Shown here one piece after another: positions 1-9,398 of a stretch of DNA of 64,000 nucleotides; position 1 is the first letter of the stretch; every line of letters starts with the position of its first letter. The stretch covers positions 620,001-684,000 of the forward strand of contig CAVSPR010000006.1 in the NCBI GenBank assembly GCA_963729875.1, read 5' to 3'. The notes beneath the pieces are model-generated. The model was not told where the DNA came from, made no database searches, and was given only the letters and a program-made list of their open reading frames with translations. The translations under genes and the position numbers were made by a program. Origin of the DNA: DATBSL01 sp963729875 (GTDB lineage Bacteria > Acidobacteriota > Vicinamibacteria > Fen-336).

Positions 1-949
1 GACCTGCGCGCCCTGCGCGCGCAGGTCCTGGAGGAGAACGTGGCGGGCTTCTACGACGAGAGGCCGGACCGGAGGCGGCTGTACGCGGTCAGCGAGGAAC
101 GGTCCTTCTCGCCGATGAACCAGGTCATCCTCGCCCACGAGCTGCGGCACGCCCTTCAGGACCAATACGAGGACCTCGACTCGTTCCTCGGGCCGGACGT
201 ATCGGACTTCGACGACCGGCGGCTCGCCTGGACGTCCCTGCTCGAGGGCGACGCCACGCTCGTCATGGAGCGCTTCGTGCGGCTGCGCCTGGGCGCGCTC
301 GGGGCCTCCGTCGGAGTCGGAGGGGACCGAGGGAGAGCCGCCTCCCGGGACACCGGGCCTCTTCGACGTACCCGGGGCGCCGCCGGTGGTGCGGGACCAG
401 CTGGTCCAGCCCTATCTCGCCGGGCTCGCTTTCGCGCGAGCGCTCTGGGCCCGGGGCGGCGCGCCGGCCCTCAGGGAGGCCTGGGGCCGGCCGCCCGAGT
501 CGACCGAGCAGGTCCTTCACCCCGGGAAGTACTTCGCGCGCGAGCGCCCTCTTGCCGTGAGGCCCGCGGTTCCGGCGCCGGCCGGGGCGCGCCTCCTCTC
601 GGAGGGCGTGCTCGGCGAGCTCCTGCTGAGGACGCTCCTCGAGGACGGAGCAGAGACGGCCGCCGCGGGATGGGGCGGTGACGGGTGGCGCCTGTGGGAC
701 GTGGGAGAGCGGACGGCCCTCGCCTGGCGCACCGAGTGGGACTCGCCGGCCGACGCGGGGGAGTTCCATTCGGCCCTCCGTGCGCGGTTCGGACGCCACC
801 GGCGCGCGCCGGCGCGCGGCGCGTGGGAGGTCTTCGCGAGCGGGAGCGGTCGCCTCTTCGGCATCCGGCGTTCCGGGGACGCGGTCGAGCTCGTCTCGGC
901 CGATACGCCGGCCGTGCTCGACAGCCTGGTCGGACCCCCGGGCCCCTGA
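1..949 (+). CDS. Metallopeptidase-like protein, 5' partial, frameshifted
   Basis: The reading frame is open from the first base and continues to about position 320. It then resumes one frame over near 380 and ends at a stop at 947-949. The N-terminal part has HELRHALQDQ, an HExxH-type zinc-binding motif, followed about 45 residues later by LLEGDATLVM, whose Glu could be the third zinc ligand. This layout resembles gluzincin-like predicted proteases, but I cannot name the family. The C-terminal part contains no motif I recognise. The frame break falls in a G/C-rich stretch and may be a base-calling error. The gene starts upstream of the window, so any signal peptide is not visible. Confidence 0.55.
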
Positions 950-989
950 GCGCGGAGCGCCGCCCGCCCGCCCGCCGGCCCCGCCCCGC

Positions 990-1018
990 TTGCTGCGGGC
1001 CGTGCGTAGGGCTAGAGT
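990..1018 (+). promoter_or_regulatory. Candidate sigma-70-type promoter of the DUF4870-like gene
   Basis: TTGCTG (990-995) and TAGAGT (1013-1018) are 17 bases apart. Transcription would start near 1025, leaving about 49 bases of leader with a GGGGGAGAA ribosome-binding site just before the ATG at 1074. The rest of the 950-1073 gap shows nothing recognisable. Confidence 0.4.
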
Positions 1019-1073
1019 GCGTGCGGCGGCCGACCGGCCGAGGAGGCCGGGCGACGGGCCGCAAGGGGGAGAA

Positions 1074-1462
1074 ATGGCGACCTCGACACCTGGCGGCGCG
1101 AAGACGAACCTCGGCCTGGAGCCCAACGTCGCGGGCCTGCTCTGCTACGTCCCGTGCTGCATCGGCCTCGTGTTCTCCGTCGTGGCCGCGATCGTGGAGA
1201 AGCAGAGCCGTTTCGTCCGGTTCCACGCGTTCCAGAGCCTGCTCGTCCACGCGGCGGCCATCGTGCTGGGGATCGGCCTGAACTCGTGCAGGTGGCGCTC
1301 GGCTTCGCCGGGCTGGGGGCGGTCGGCCTGCTCCTGTCGCTCGTGGGGATGGTCGTCGGCGTGGCCTTCCTCGGCCTGACCATCTTCCTGATGATCAAGG
1401 CCAACGCGGGCGAGGAGCTGGAGCTGCCGGTGGTCGGGCCCCTGGCCCGCCAGTGGGCCTAG
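1074..1462 (+). CDS. DUF4870/Tic20-like small membrane protein, frameshifted
   Basis: A short integral membrane protein of about 129 residues. The first part (frame of the ATG at 1074) has a hydrophobic segment around LLCYVPCCIGLVFSVVAAIV, then RFVRFHAFQSLLVHAA. The pattern of FHA(F/W)QSLL between membrane helices is typical of DUF4870 proteins. Around position 1285 the frame shifts and continues with two more hydrophobic stretches and the tail IKANAGEELELPVVGPLARQ, also typical of that family (a short cytosolic motif with a Gly-Pro near the end). Function is unknown in this family. It stands alone, convergent with the TPR-AIM24 gene. Family call is by motif memory only. Confidence 0.6.
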
Positions 1463-1501
1463 CCGCCGAACCCTTCGCGCCGTCTCGCGCGGCGTCCGGG
1501 T

Positions 1502-2848
1502 CTAGCCTGCGGCCTGCTCCACCAGGATCCGGCCGGTAGCCCTCGAGCCGAGGATCCGGCCGGACCACTGCAGCCGAGGGCAGCACCACGGCGTAGACCT
1601 GCGGGTCGTCCACGACGTGCGGCGTCAGCTGGCCCGTCCACATGATGACGGAGGGGCCGGGACGGAGACCGGACGCCCGGGTTGACACGCCAGCGGGAGC
1701 GGCTTGCTCGCCACCGAGAGGGCCACCATGCCGGCGGCCCTCGAGAGCGACGACGTCGACCGGGCTCTCCTCCTCGCCGCCCAGGTGGAGGTAGCGGGGC
1801 TGCAGCCCCTCCTCGCAGGCGAGGAGGTGGGCGGGCTCGACGAAGACCGCCTCGTCCGCCACCGCATGAAGGTGATCTCGCGCTCGTGGTCGGTGAGGAG
1901 GAGGCGCCCCGTCCCGGTGACGATGACGAGGGCGGCGCGGGCGCCGGGCGCGCTTGTCCTTCACCCAGAAGGTCAGGTTGCCGCTGTAGGAGTAGATCGT
2001 GCCCTGCTTGATGAACACCTTCCCCGAGAAGTCGACCTCCATGAGGCCCTTGCCGAGGCCGCGGAACACCTCGCGGGCCGGTCTCGGCGCGCCGGGTGCG
2101 TCGCGGCGCCGGCGGGCGGCCGAGGGCAGCGCCGCCGCGGCTGACGCGCCGGGGAGGCGGGCGCCGGGCGGCAGCGTGTCGTCGTAGACCTGGAAGCGAG
2201 CGGTCTCGAGAGGCCGGGGAGCGGGCCGCGTCGAGCCAGCGACGAGGGACTGACGGGCCGGAGCGTCTTCTCGCCGTCGAACGGCGGGCCTGACGGGCGC
2301 GGCGGGGCCGGCCCGAGGCAAGGACACGATGGTGCCCGGCGGGGCGGTGGCGTCGGCCGCGCGCGCGGCCCGCGCGGCCGAGGCGCCCCTGGAGGCGCTG
2401 GACCATCAGGTGGGCGCCGGCATGCCGGTAGTGGTAGATCGCGTCCTTGTAGCGGTGCAGCCGCTCGTAGATCGACCCGAGGTAGAAGTGGATCTTGGGG
2501 TTGCCCTGGGTCAGCTCCAGCGCCTTGAGGAACGCCGACTCCGCGTCCTCCAGGCGGCCCTGCTTGAAGCAGACGAGGCCCAGGTTGTAGTGGAGGGTGT
2601 GGGCCTCGGGGCTCTCCGCGATGAGCTTGCGGTAGACCTCCTCCGCCTTGGCGAGCTTCTCCGCGCGGAAGTAGACGAGGCCGAGAAGGTTCAGGACCCG
2701 CGGGTCGCGCGGGCGCAGCAGGTAGGCCTCCTCGAGCTGCCGCTCGGCCTCCTCGAAACGCCGCGCCTCGAAAGCCTCCCGTCCCTTGTTGAAGTGGGTG
2801 AGGAAGAGGCCCTGGTCGAACGGGCCCGCGGGGGATGGGGTCGGGCAT
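1502..2848 (-). CDS. TPR-repeat protein with C-terminal AIM24 domain, frameshifted
   Basis: Starts at ATG 2848, ten bases after the stop of the upstream transglycosylase, and ends at TAG 1502-1504. The N-terminal half holds at least three TPR units: FNKGREAFEARRFEEAERQL, then VLNLLGLVYFRAEKLAKAEE, then LHYNLGLVCFKQGRLEDAES, followed by HFYLGSIYERLHRYKDAIYH. The C-terminal half reads through several frames with GKGLMEVDFSGKVFIKQGTI, YLHLGGEEESPVDVVALEG and PSVIMWTGQLTP. This is the beta-rich AIM24-type fold that recurs in bacterial TPR-AIM24 proteins. At least three frame breaks are needed to join the parts, including one a few codons after the start. TPRs suggest a protein-binding scaffold. 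The biochemical role of bacterial AIM24 domains is not established, so none is given. Confidence 0.65.
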
Positions 2849-2857
2849 GGTGCCTCG

Positions 2858-3668
2858 CTAGTCGAAGGCGCGCACCGTCTGGTACACCGTCCCTCCGGCG
2901 GCGGCGCCTCGGCCACGTGGGTCACGCCGCGGCCGTCCCGCCAACGATAGTAGGTCCGCGGGCGCGCCGGCTCGACTCGGCGCGGCCGCGCGCCGGTGGC
3001 CGGCTGCCCGGCCGGCCGCGCAGCAGGTCGGTCGGGGACGAAGAACGCGGCCGCGTTCGGCCTTGGCCGGGGCCGGCGCGGCGGAGAAGCCGGCCCCAGC
3101 AGGGCCTGCACCTTGGCGACGTAGCCGCGCGTCTCCTTGTAGGGCGGGATGCCCCCGTAGCGCAGCACGGCGTTCTCGCCGGCGTTGTAGGCGGCGACGG
3201 CGAGGGCCAGGTCGCCCGGAACTGGTCGAGCAGGACGCGCAGGTACTGCGTGCCCGCCAAGATGTTCTGCCGCGCGTCGAACGGGTCCGGCGACGCCGAA
3301 GCGGCGCGCCGCCGGGGGCATCAGCTGCATCAGGCCCGCGCGCGCCCTTCGACGAGACGGCGAACTGGTCGAACTCGGACTCGACCGCGATCACCGCCTT
3401 CACCAGGTCCGGGCTCACGCCGTGGAGGCGGCGGCCTCCTCGACGTGTGCGTCGAACTGGCCCGAGTAGCCGCGATCGCCGGAAGCTGCGCGAGTGGATC
3501 AGCGTGCCCTTGCCCGGGTAGGTGAGGCGGAAGCCGGGGTCGTCGGGGACGTTCGTCGCCTCGACGACGCCGTTGGCGTTGACCCGCGTGTAGACCTGGG
3601 CCCGCGCCGTGCGGGCGCCAGCCAGAGCACGCAAGGACGGCGCCAGCGACGGCGGCCGTTCTAGGCAC
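2858..3668 (-). CDS. Periplasmic SLT-type lytic transglycosylase, frameshifted
   Basis: Begins with GTG 3668, overlapping the presumed alaS stop. The first residues form a signal peptide with a likely signal-peptidase-I site at ARAQ/VY. After it comes a small DUF4124-like segment (VYTRVNANGVVEATNVPDD). The SLT core is scattered over frames: DLVKAVIAVESEFDQFAVS supplies the catalytic Glu context (ES), MQLMPPAARRFGV matches the GLMQLMP motif, and LAVAAYNAGENAVLRYGGIP with ETRGYVAKV are the AYNAG and YV motifs. A second WRDGRGVTHV segment near the C terminus resembles another DUF4124-like unit. It would cleave peptidoglycan glycan strands with 1,6-anhydro product formation, as known for the family. 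Several single-base frame breaks are present. Confidence 0.7.
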
Positions 3669-6350
3669 GCTGCGCCCTCCGAGCAGCCGCGCAGCAGCTC
3701 GCGCGCCTTCTCGCGCAGCGCCTCCACGTCCCCGGGCTCGACGCCGCCGCCCTGGGCGAAGTCGGGCCGGCCGCCCCCGCGCAGGCCCAGCTGCTTCATG
3801 ATCTCCGGGCGCCTTGACCTTGGCAGTGAGCGACGGTGGAGACCGCGGCGATCACGCTCACGCCGTCCTCCGCCGAGCGCGACGAGACCAGGGCGAAGCG
3901 GCGGTCCTGGTTGCGGTTGCGGAAGTCGTCCACGACCGCCGCGTGGGCCTTGCGGTCGAGGCCCTCGAAGCGCGGGGTCCAGACGATCGTCCCGGCGACC
4001 TCGGACCTGGTCGGCCTCGCCGCCGCCGGCGGGGCCACCCGCCGTCGCGAGCTTCATCTTGAGCGCCTGGATCTCGCGCTCGCGGGCCTTGAGCTGGTCG
4101 CGCAGGCGCGCGTACTCGTCGACCAGCTCGCGGCGGTCGACGCGCGCCGCCTGCTCGAGCTCCTCCAGGATGCCCTGGTCCTGCTGGGCCCGGTCGACCG
4201 CGGCCTCGCCCGGTGAGGGCCTCGACGCGGCGCGGTCCCGGCCGAGATGCCCTGCTCGGCGGTGAGCAGGAACAGGCCGATCTCGCCGGTCCGGCGGACG
4301 TGGGTGCCGCCGCAGAACTCCTTCGAGAAGCCCGGCACCTCGATCACGCGCACCCGCTCGCCGTACTTGTCGCCGAAGAACGCGAGGGCCCCGTAGGCGA
4401 GCGCCTCCTCGCGTCCCATGACTCCTGCGCCACCTGCTGGTCGCGCAGGATCTCCGCGTTGACGCGGTTCTCGATGTGCCGCTGCTCACGCGGGCCTACC
4501 CCCGCGTAGTGGCTGAAGTCGAAGCGCAGGCGGTCCGGGGCCACGAGGCTGCCGGCCTGCTTGACGTGCGGGCCCGAGCGTCTCGCGCAGCGCGGCGTTC
4601 AGCAGGTGGGTGGCGGTGTGGTGGCGCATGGCACCGGCGCGGCGGTCCGCGTCGACCTCGGCGCGCACCACCATGCCCGGCTCGAAGCCCGCCGTGGGTG
4701 ACCCGCACCTGGTGCACGTGGAGCCCCGGCAGCGGGCTCGTGGTGTCGGTGACCTCGGCCGCCGAGCCGTCGGAGGCGATGACGCCGCGGTCGCCGACCT
4801 GGCCGCCGGAGCTCGCGTAGAACGGCGTGCGGTCGAGGACGATCTGTCCCTCCTGCCCGGCGTCGATCCGGCGGGCGAGCGCGCCCTCGCGCAGGACGGC
4901 CAGGACCCGCGCCTCCTCGACGACGAGGCGGGTCGTAGCCGAGGAAGGCGGTCTTGCCGCCCTCCTCCGCGAGCGACACGTAGACGGGGTCGCCCTTGAC
5001 CGCGCCCATCTTGCTGGACTGGCGGGCGCGCTCCTGCTGGGCCAGAAGCTCGCGCTCGAAGCCCTCCCCGTCGACCCGCAGCCCACGGTCCCGGGCCAGC
5101 TCCTCCGTGAAGTCGAGGGGGAGACCGTAGGTGTCGTAAAGGCGGAAGGCGTCGGCGCCCGGGATGAGCCCGCCCTCGGCGATGCCCCCCGCGACGTCGC
5201 GGAACACGGCGAACGCCTGCTTCAGGGTCGTGCCGAAGCGCTCCTCCTCGACCGCCACCACCCGCGAGACCGCCTCCTCGTGAGAGACGAGCTCGGGGTA
5301 GGCCGCCTTCATCCGGGCCACGACGACGTGGGTCAGCTCGTTCAGGAAGGCGCCCTCGATCCCGAGCTTCTGCCCGTGGCGCATGGCGCGTCTCATGATC
5401 TTGCGCAGGACGTAGCCCCGGCCCTCGTTGCCGGGCAGCACGCCGTCGGCGATGAGGAAGGTCATGGCCCGGAGGTGGTCCGCCACCACGCGCAGGGACA
5501 CGTCGTCGGCGGCGTCCTTGTCGTACGCCTTCCCGGCGCGACGCGCCACCGCGTCGAGCAGCGGCGTGAAGAGGTCGGTGTCGTAGTTGGAGCGCTTGCC
5601 CTGGACGACCGCGGCCACGCGCTCGAGGCCCATGCCGGTGTCGACGCAGGGGGCGGGGAGGGGGTTGAGCGTCCCTTGCTCGTCCCGGTCGTACTGCATG
5701 AACACGAGGTTCCAGACCTCGAGCCACCGGTCGCACTCGCACTCGACGCCCGCGCACGCCCGTCCCGCGGCCTCCTCGGCGCAGGGGACGTCGTCACCCT
5801 GGAAGAAGTGGATCTCGGAGCAGGGGCCGCAGGGACCGGTCTCGCCCATGGCCCAGAAGTTGTCCTTCATCCCCAGCTCGAGGATGCGATCCGCGCTGAC
5901 CTGCCCTCTCCAGAAGCCGTGGGCCTCCGCGTCGCGGGGGACGCCGCCTTCTCCCTGGAAGATCGTCACCTTCAGGCGGTCCTTCGGGATGGCCAGGTCG
6001 CGGGTGAGGAACTCCCAGCCGAAGGCGATGGCGTCCTTCTTGAAGTAGTCCCCGAAGGAGAAGTTCCCGAGCATCTCGAAGAACGTGTGGTGGCGCGCGG
6101 TCACCCCGACGTTCTCGAGATCGTTGTGCTTGCCCCCGGCCCGGACGCACTTCTGGGAGGAAGCGGCCCGCGTGTAGTCGCGCTTCTCCCGGCCCAGGAA
6201 CACGTCCTTGAACTGGTTCATCCCCGCGTTGGCGAACAGGAGCGTGGGGTCGTTCTGGGGCACGAGGGGCGAGCTCTTCACCACCCGGTGCCCGCGCTCC
6301 TCGAAGTAGCGGAGGAACGCGCTGCGGATCTCGTCGGCCGTCTTCACCAT
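3661..6350 (-). CDS. alaS: Alanine--tRNA ligase, 3' third frameshifted
   Basis: Charges tRNA-Ala in the cytoplasm. The first 470 residues are intact from ATG 6350: class II motif 1 region (RSAFLRYFEERGH), AGMNQFKDVFLG, RHHTFFEMLGNFSFGDYF, GETGPCGPCSEI and PCVDTGMGLERVAAV. Below about 4935 the editing domain and the C-terminal DHHA1-type part are split over frames (FYASSGGQVGDRG, MRHHTATHLLNAALRE, FCGGTHVRRTGEIGLF, REKARELLRGCSEG). The HxxxH and C/H zinc ligands of the editing site are recognisable. The span would code for about 896 residues, normal for AlaRS. One break near 4935 is explained by an extra C in GACCCGCC. The stop (TAG 3661-3663) is inferred. The start overlaps the recX stop by seven bases. 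Confidence 0.9.
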
Positions 6351-6925
6351 TCACTCCCGGGCCCGGCGGGCCCCGCCTTCGTCCCCGTCACTCGTGATCT
6401 CCCGCGGGCGTCCTCGAGGGGCTCGAGCCCCTCGAGGGCATCGGACCAGCGCGGCCAGAGGGCGAAGAGCCTCTCCCGCACCAACCCCGGCGCGAAGCCG
6501 CGCCGCAGCAGGAAGGCCCACAGGCGGGGCAGCCGGCGCTCGGGCTCCACTCGCGCGTTCTGCTTCCAGTAGCGCCGCGCCACGCCGTCGAGGACCGCCC
6601 GCTCGTCCACTTCCGCCGTAGCCCGCCGGATCCCCGCCTCCATCTCGCCCCGGCCCACCCCGCGCTGCCGGAGCGCCTGGCGGATCCGGAGCCGCCCGAG
6701 CCCGTGGTGGGCCAGCCGGCTCCGGGCGAAGCGCTCGGCGTAGCCCCGGTCGTCGAGCGTGCGCTCCCGCCGCAGGCGCTCGATGGCCGCCTCGACCTCT
6801 TCCGCCTCGTGCCCGCGGTCGAGCAGCGCCCGCCGCATCTCCGCCGCCGTGTGGTCCCGGCGGGCGAGGCGCAGGATCGCCCGGCGGTAGGCGGTGGGAG
6901 GGCTTGCCTCCGCTCGGCGGGGCAT
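6344..6925 (-). CDS. recX: Regulatory protein RecX
   Basis: A 193-residue RecX, which caps RecA filaments and inhibits RecA activity. It shows the characteristic three-helix repeats: YRRAILRLARRDHTAAEMRR, LRRERTLDDRGYAERFARSR and LGRLRIRQALRQRGVGRGEM. Length is slightly above the usual 150-180 because of a Pro/Gly-rich tail. It sits between pilT (7 bases away) and alaS (overlapping). RecX next to alaS is a common arrangement in several phyla, though usually together with recA, which is not in this window. No frame breaks. Confidence 0.88.
   Translation of the reverse strand: MPRRAEASPPTAYRRAILRLARRDHTAAEMRRALLDRGHEAEEVEAAIERLRRERTLDDRGYAERFARSRLAHHGLGRLRIRQALRQRGVGRGEMEAGIRRATAEVDERAVLDGVARRYWKQNARVEPERRLPRLWAFLLRRGFAPGLVRERLFALWPRWSDALEGLEPLEDARGRSRVTGTKAGPAGPGSEW
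6412..6437. repeat. 26-bp perfect palindrome inside recX
   Basis: The 26 bases are identical on both strands and contain the hexamer CTCGAG three times (at 6413, 6422 and 6431). It lies in the codons for EGLEPLE near the RecX C terminus. It could fold into a strong hairpin in mRNA, but Glu/Leu-rich coding in a high-GC genome makes such sequence by chance more easily than usual. Confidence 0.6.
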
Positions 6926-6932
6926 GCCGCTC

Positions 6933-8066
6933 CTACTGCTCGAGGTCGAAGCTCTGCATCGTCCGCTCCATCTCCTCGGCGGCCATGTCGGAGGCGGACT
7001 GGATGCCCTGGATCTTGAGCTTGAACTCGTCCGGGTTGCTGGCCCGGCGAAGGGCCTCGTCGTAGCTGATCAGCTCCTTCTTGTAGAGCTGGAAGATCGA
7101 CTGGTCGAAGGTCTGCATGCCGTACTGCGAGACGCCGGCCGCGATCGCCTCGTGGATCAGCTTGGTCTTGTCCTTGTTGATGATGCAGTCGCGGATGAAA
7201 GGGGTGGCGATCATGACCTCCACCGCGGGCACGCGGCCGTGGCCGTCCGCCCGGGGGATGAGGCGCATGGAGACGACCGCCTTCAGGACGCCCGCCAGCT
7301 GGAGCCGGATCTGCTTCTGCTGGTGGGGAGGGAAGACCGAGATGATGCGGTTGACCGTCTCCGTCGCGTCCAGGGTGTGGAGGGTGGAGAGGACCAGGTG
7401 GCCGGTCTCCGCCGCGGTGATCGCGGTCTCGATCGTCTCGTAGTCGCGCATCTCGCCGACCAGGATGACGTCGGGGTCCTGGCGCAGCGCGCTGCGCAGC
7501 GCGGCCGCGAACGAGCGGGTGTCCACCTCGACCTCGCGCTGGTTGACGATCGACTTCTTGTCGCGGTGGAGGAACTCGATCGGGTCCTCGATGGTGATGA
7601 CGTGCTCGCATCGCTGCGAGTTGATGTAGTCGATCATCGCGGCCAGCGTCGTGGACTTGCCGGACCCCGTCGTCCCCGTGCAGAGGATGAGCCCGCGCTG
7701 CTCCTGCGAGATCTTCTCGAGCACCATCGGCAGCCCGAGCTCGCGCACGGTCATGATCTTGACCGGGATGACGCGGAGCACGAGGCCCACCGTCCCGCGC
7801 TGCTGGAAGACGTTGCAGCGGAAGCGGCCGAGGCCGGGGACGGAGTACGCGATGTCGATCTCGAGGTTCTCCTTGAACTTCTGCTTCTGGCGGTTGCTCA
7901 TGATGGAGAACGCCATGGCGATGGTGTCCTCCTGCATGAGGCGCTTGGTCTCCACCAGGGGGATGAGCTCCCCGTTGATGCGCAGGACGGGGTGCGATCC
8001 GACCTTCAGGTGGAGGTCGGAGGCCTTGCGCTCCGACGCCATCTTCAACAGATCGTTGATGTGCAT
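6933..8066 (-). CDS. pilT: Type IV pilus retraction ATPase PilT
   Basis: A 377-residue hexameric ATPase of the PilT branch that powers pilus retraction or twitching motility at the inner membrane. Visible motifs: ASDLHLKVGSHPVLRINGEL (PAS-like N domain), Walker A GTTGSGKSTT, the Asp box ITIEDPIEFLH, Walker B DPDVILVGEMRDYETI and His box HLVLSTLHT. The AIRNLIRE motif of classical PilT is replaced by FIRDCIINKDKTKL. The start at 8066 is chosen over an upstream in-frame codon because MHINDLLK matches the family N terminus and GGGAGAG lies just ahead. It follows ilvE by 26 bases. No other pilus genes are in the window. Confidence 0.9.
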   Translation of the reverse strand: MHINDLLKMASERKASDLHLKVGSHPVLRINGELIPLVETKRLMQEDTIAMAFSIMSNRQKQKFKENLEIDIAYSVPGLGRFRCNVFQQRGTVGLVLRVIPVKIMTVRELGLPMVLEKISQEQRGLILCTGTTGSGKSTTLAAMIDYINSQRCEHVITIEDPIEFLHRDKKSIVNQREVEVDTRSFAAALRSALRQDPDVILVGEMRDYETIETAITAAETGHLVLSTLHTLDATETVNRIISVFPPHQQKQIRLQLAGVLKAVVSMRLIPRADGHGRVPAVEVMIATPFIRDCIINKDKTKLIHEAIAAGVSQYGMQTFDQSIFQLYKKELISYDEALRRASNPDEFKLKIQGIQSASDMAAEEMERTMQSFDLEQ

Positions 8067-8092
8067 GTCGCTCTCCCGCCTCGCTTCCCGGG

Positions 8093-9043
8093 CTAGACCG
8101 CCACCGCGACGCCGGGCACGAACGTCAGCCAGGAGTGCTCGTCCTCGCTCCGGCACTCGATGACGTCGAAGAACGCCTTCTGCAGCGCCGCGGTGACCGG
8201 GCCGCGCGAGCCCGTCCCCACCTTCTGGCGGTCCACCGACCGGATGGGCGTGATCTCGGCGGCGGTGCCGGTGAAGAACAGCTCGTCCGCGAGGTAGAGC
8301 ATCTCGCGGGGGAGTGCCTTCTCCTCGACGGGGATCGCGAGCCCCCGCGCCAGCGAGATCACCGAGTCCCGGGTGATTCCGGGAAGGACCGAGGAGACCA
8401 GGGGCGGCGTCACCAGGCGGCCCTTGACGACCGCGAAGAGGTTCTCACCGCTCCCCTCGGACACGAAGCCCGAGGAGTCGAGGGCGATGCCCTCGGCGAA
8501 GCCGCTCTTGACGGCCTCGACCTTGATGAGCTGGGAGTTCATGTAGTTGCCAGCGCTCTTGGCCATGGCGGGCAGCGTGTTCGGGGCCATGCGGGTCCAG
8601 GAGCTCACGCAGACGTCGACGCCCTGCTCGAGGGCTTCCTTGCCCAGGTACTTGCCCCAGTCCCAGACCATGATCGCCAGCTCGACCGGGCTCCCGAGGG
8701 GGTTCACCCCGAGCTGCCCGGCCCCGCGGTAGGCCACGGGCCGTATGTAGCAGGCCTCGAGCTTGTTCGCGCGGACCGTCTCCAGGATCGCGGCGTTCAC
8801 CTGGCCGGCGCTGTACGGCAGCTCCATCCAGTAGATCTTCGCGGAGTTGAAGAGCCGCTCGGTGTGGGCCTCGAGCCGGAACACGGCCGGGCCCTTCGGG
8901 GTCTTGTAGCAGCGTATGCCCTCGAACACCGCCGAGCCGTAGTGGATGACGTGCGAGCCGACGTGGATGCGAGCATCGTCCCAGGGGACGAGCTTCCCGC
9001 TCATCCAGATGAATTCCGAGCGCGGCGTTGCCGGGGTTGCCAT
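8093..9043 (-). CDS. ilvE: Branched-chain amino acid aminotransferase
   Basis: A 316-residue fold-type IV PLP enzyme that transaminates leucine, isoleucine and valine with 2-oxoglutarate. Family markers are HYGSAVFEGIRCYKT near residue 35, YIRPVAYRGAGQLGVNP, AKSAGNYMNSQLIKVEA (containing the PLP Lys context), GFVSEGSGENLFAV and LFFTGTAAEITPI. Length and order match IlvE. It has its own consensus-like promoter with the start codon placed almost at the predicted transcript start, and may lead an operon with pilT, recX and alaS. No frame breaks. Confidence 0.92.
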   Translation of the reverse strand: MATPATPRSEFIWMSGKLVPWDDARIHVGSHVIHYGSAVFEGIRCYKTPKGPAVFRLEAHTERLFNSAKIYWMELPYSAGQVNAAILETVRANKLEACYIRPVAYRGAGQLGVNPLGSPVELAIMVWDWGKYLGKEALEQGVDVCVSSWTRMAPNTLPAMAKSAGNYMNSQLIKVEAVKSGFAEGIALDSSGFVSEGSGENLFAVVKGRLVTPPLVSSVLPGITRDSVISLARGLAIPVEEKALPREMLYLADELFFTGTAAEITPIRSVDRQKVGTGSRGPVTAALQKAFFDVIECRSEDEHSWLTFVPGVAVAV

Positions 9044-9052
9044 AGACAGGCG

Positions 9053-9082
9053 ATTCTAGCTGCCGCGCGGCCAGACTGTCAA
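9053..9082 (-). promoter_or_regulatory. Sigma-70-type promoter of ilvE, apparently leaderless
   Basis: Read on the minus strand, TTGACA (9082-9077) and TAGAAT (9058-9053) are separated by 18 bases. Only nine bases separate the -10 hexamer from the ATG at 9043, so the predicted transcript would begin about two bases before the start codon. Confidence 0.65.
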
Positions 9083-9398
9083 CGAGTCGCCGCAGGGAAG
9101 TAGCTGAAACCTTTACATTTACGGCTGAGGCTATTGCGGGGGGTGTGGGGGGTGCAAGGCACCCCCCAAATCAAAGGAAGCTCGAGACAGCCTGGCCGTT
9201 GCGGCGGCGCAGTGTCCCCGAGATGCTCCGCCTCTCGACGGCTCCTCTCTCGCTCTCCCCGGGGCCTTCCGACGACGAGACAAACCAAGCCGGCGGGCCC
9301 GGCTCTCCAGCGGATCGAGGGGGCATCCCGCCCCCTCGAGCACCCCGGTGCGTCCCTCGAGCTCCCCCGGGTTGCCGGGGACGGCCGACGCGGGGGGT
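9083..9398. other. Intergenic region between ilvE promoter and kinase stop
   Basis: About 315 bases without a convincing gene. It contains a GC-rich hairpin at 9147-9167 (9-bp stem, AAG loop), a second hairpin at 9316-9338, and C/G-rich sequence with no further feature I can support. No coding potential or known small RNA is recognised. Confidence 0.4.
9316..9338 (-). terminator. Possible terminator of the kinase gene
   Basis: A 9-bp perfect stem (CGAGGGGGC with GCCCCCTCG) and a 5-base loop, about 60 bases past the kinase stop. No T-run follows, so intrinsic termination is uncertain. Confidence 0.3.

Noticed and set aside
3661..6350. alaS as a pseudogene
   Set aside because: Breaks are single-base and the pieces keep every domain in order across a normal-length span. 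AlaRS is essential and no second copy is in the window, so sequence error is more likely.
4827..6572. Long plus-strand frame opposite alaS
   Set aside because: Antisense shadow of the conserved alaS and recX codons, with no recognisable domain or start signal. The same holds for the frames opposite pilT, ilvE, manB, clpC and bamA.
9083..9398. Possible small RNA or CRISPR-like repeats in the ilvE-kinase gap
   Set aside because: Two hairpins exist but no repeated spacing or known RNA fold. No CRISPR array, insertion sequence, attachment site or rRNA was found anywhere in the window.
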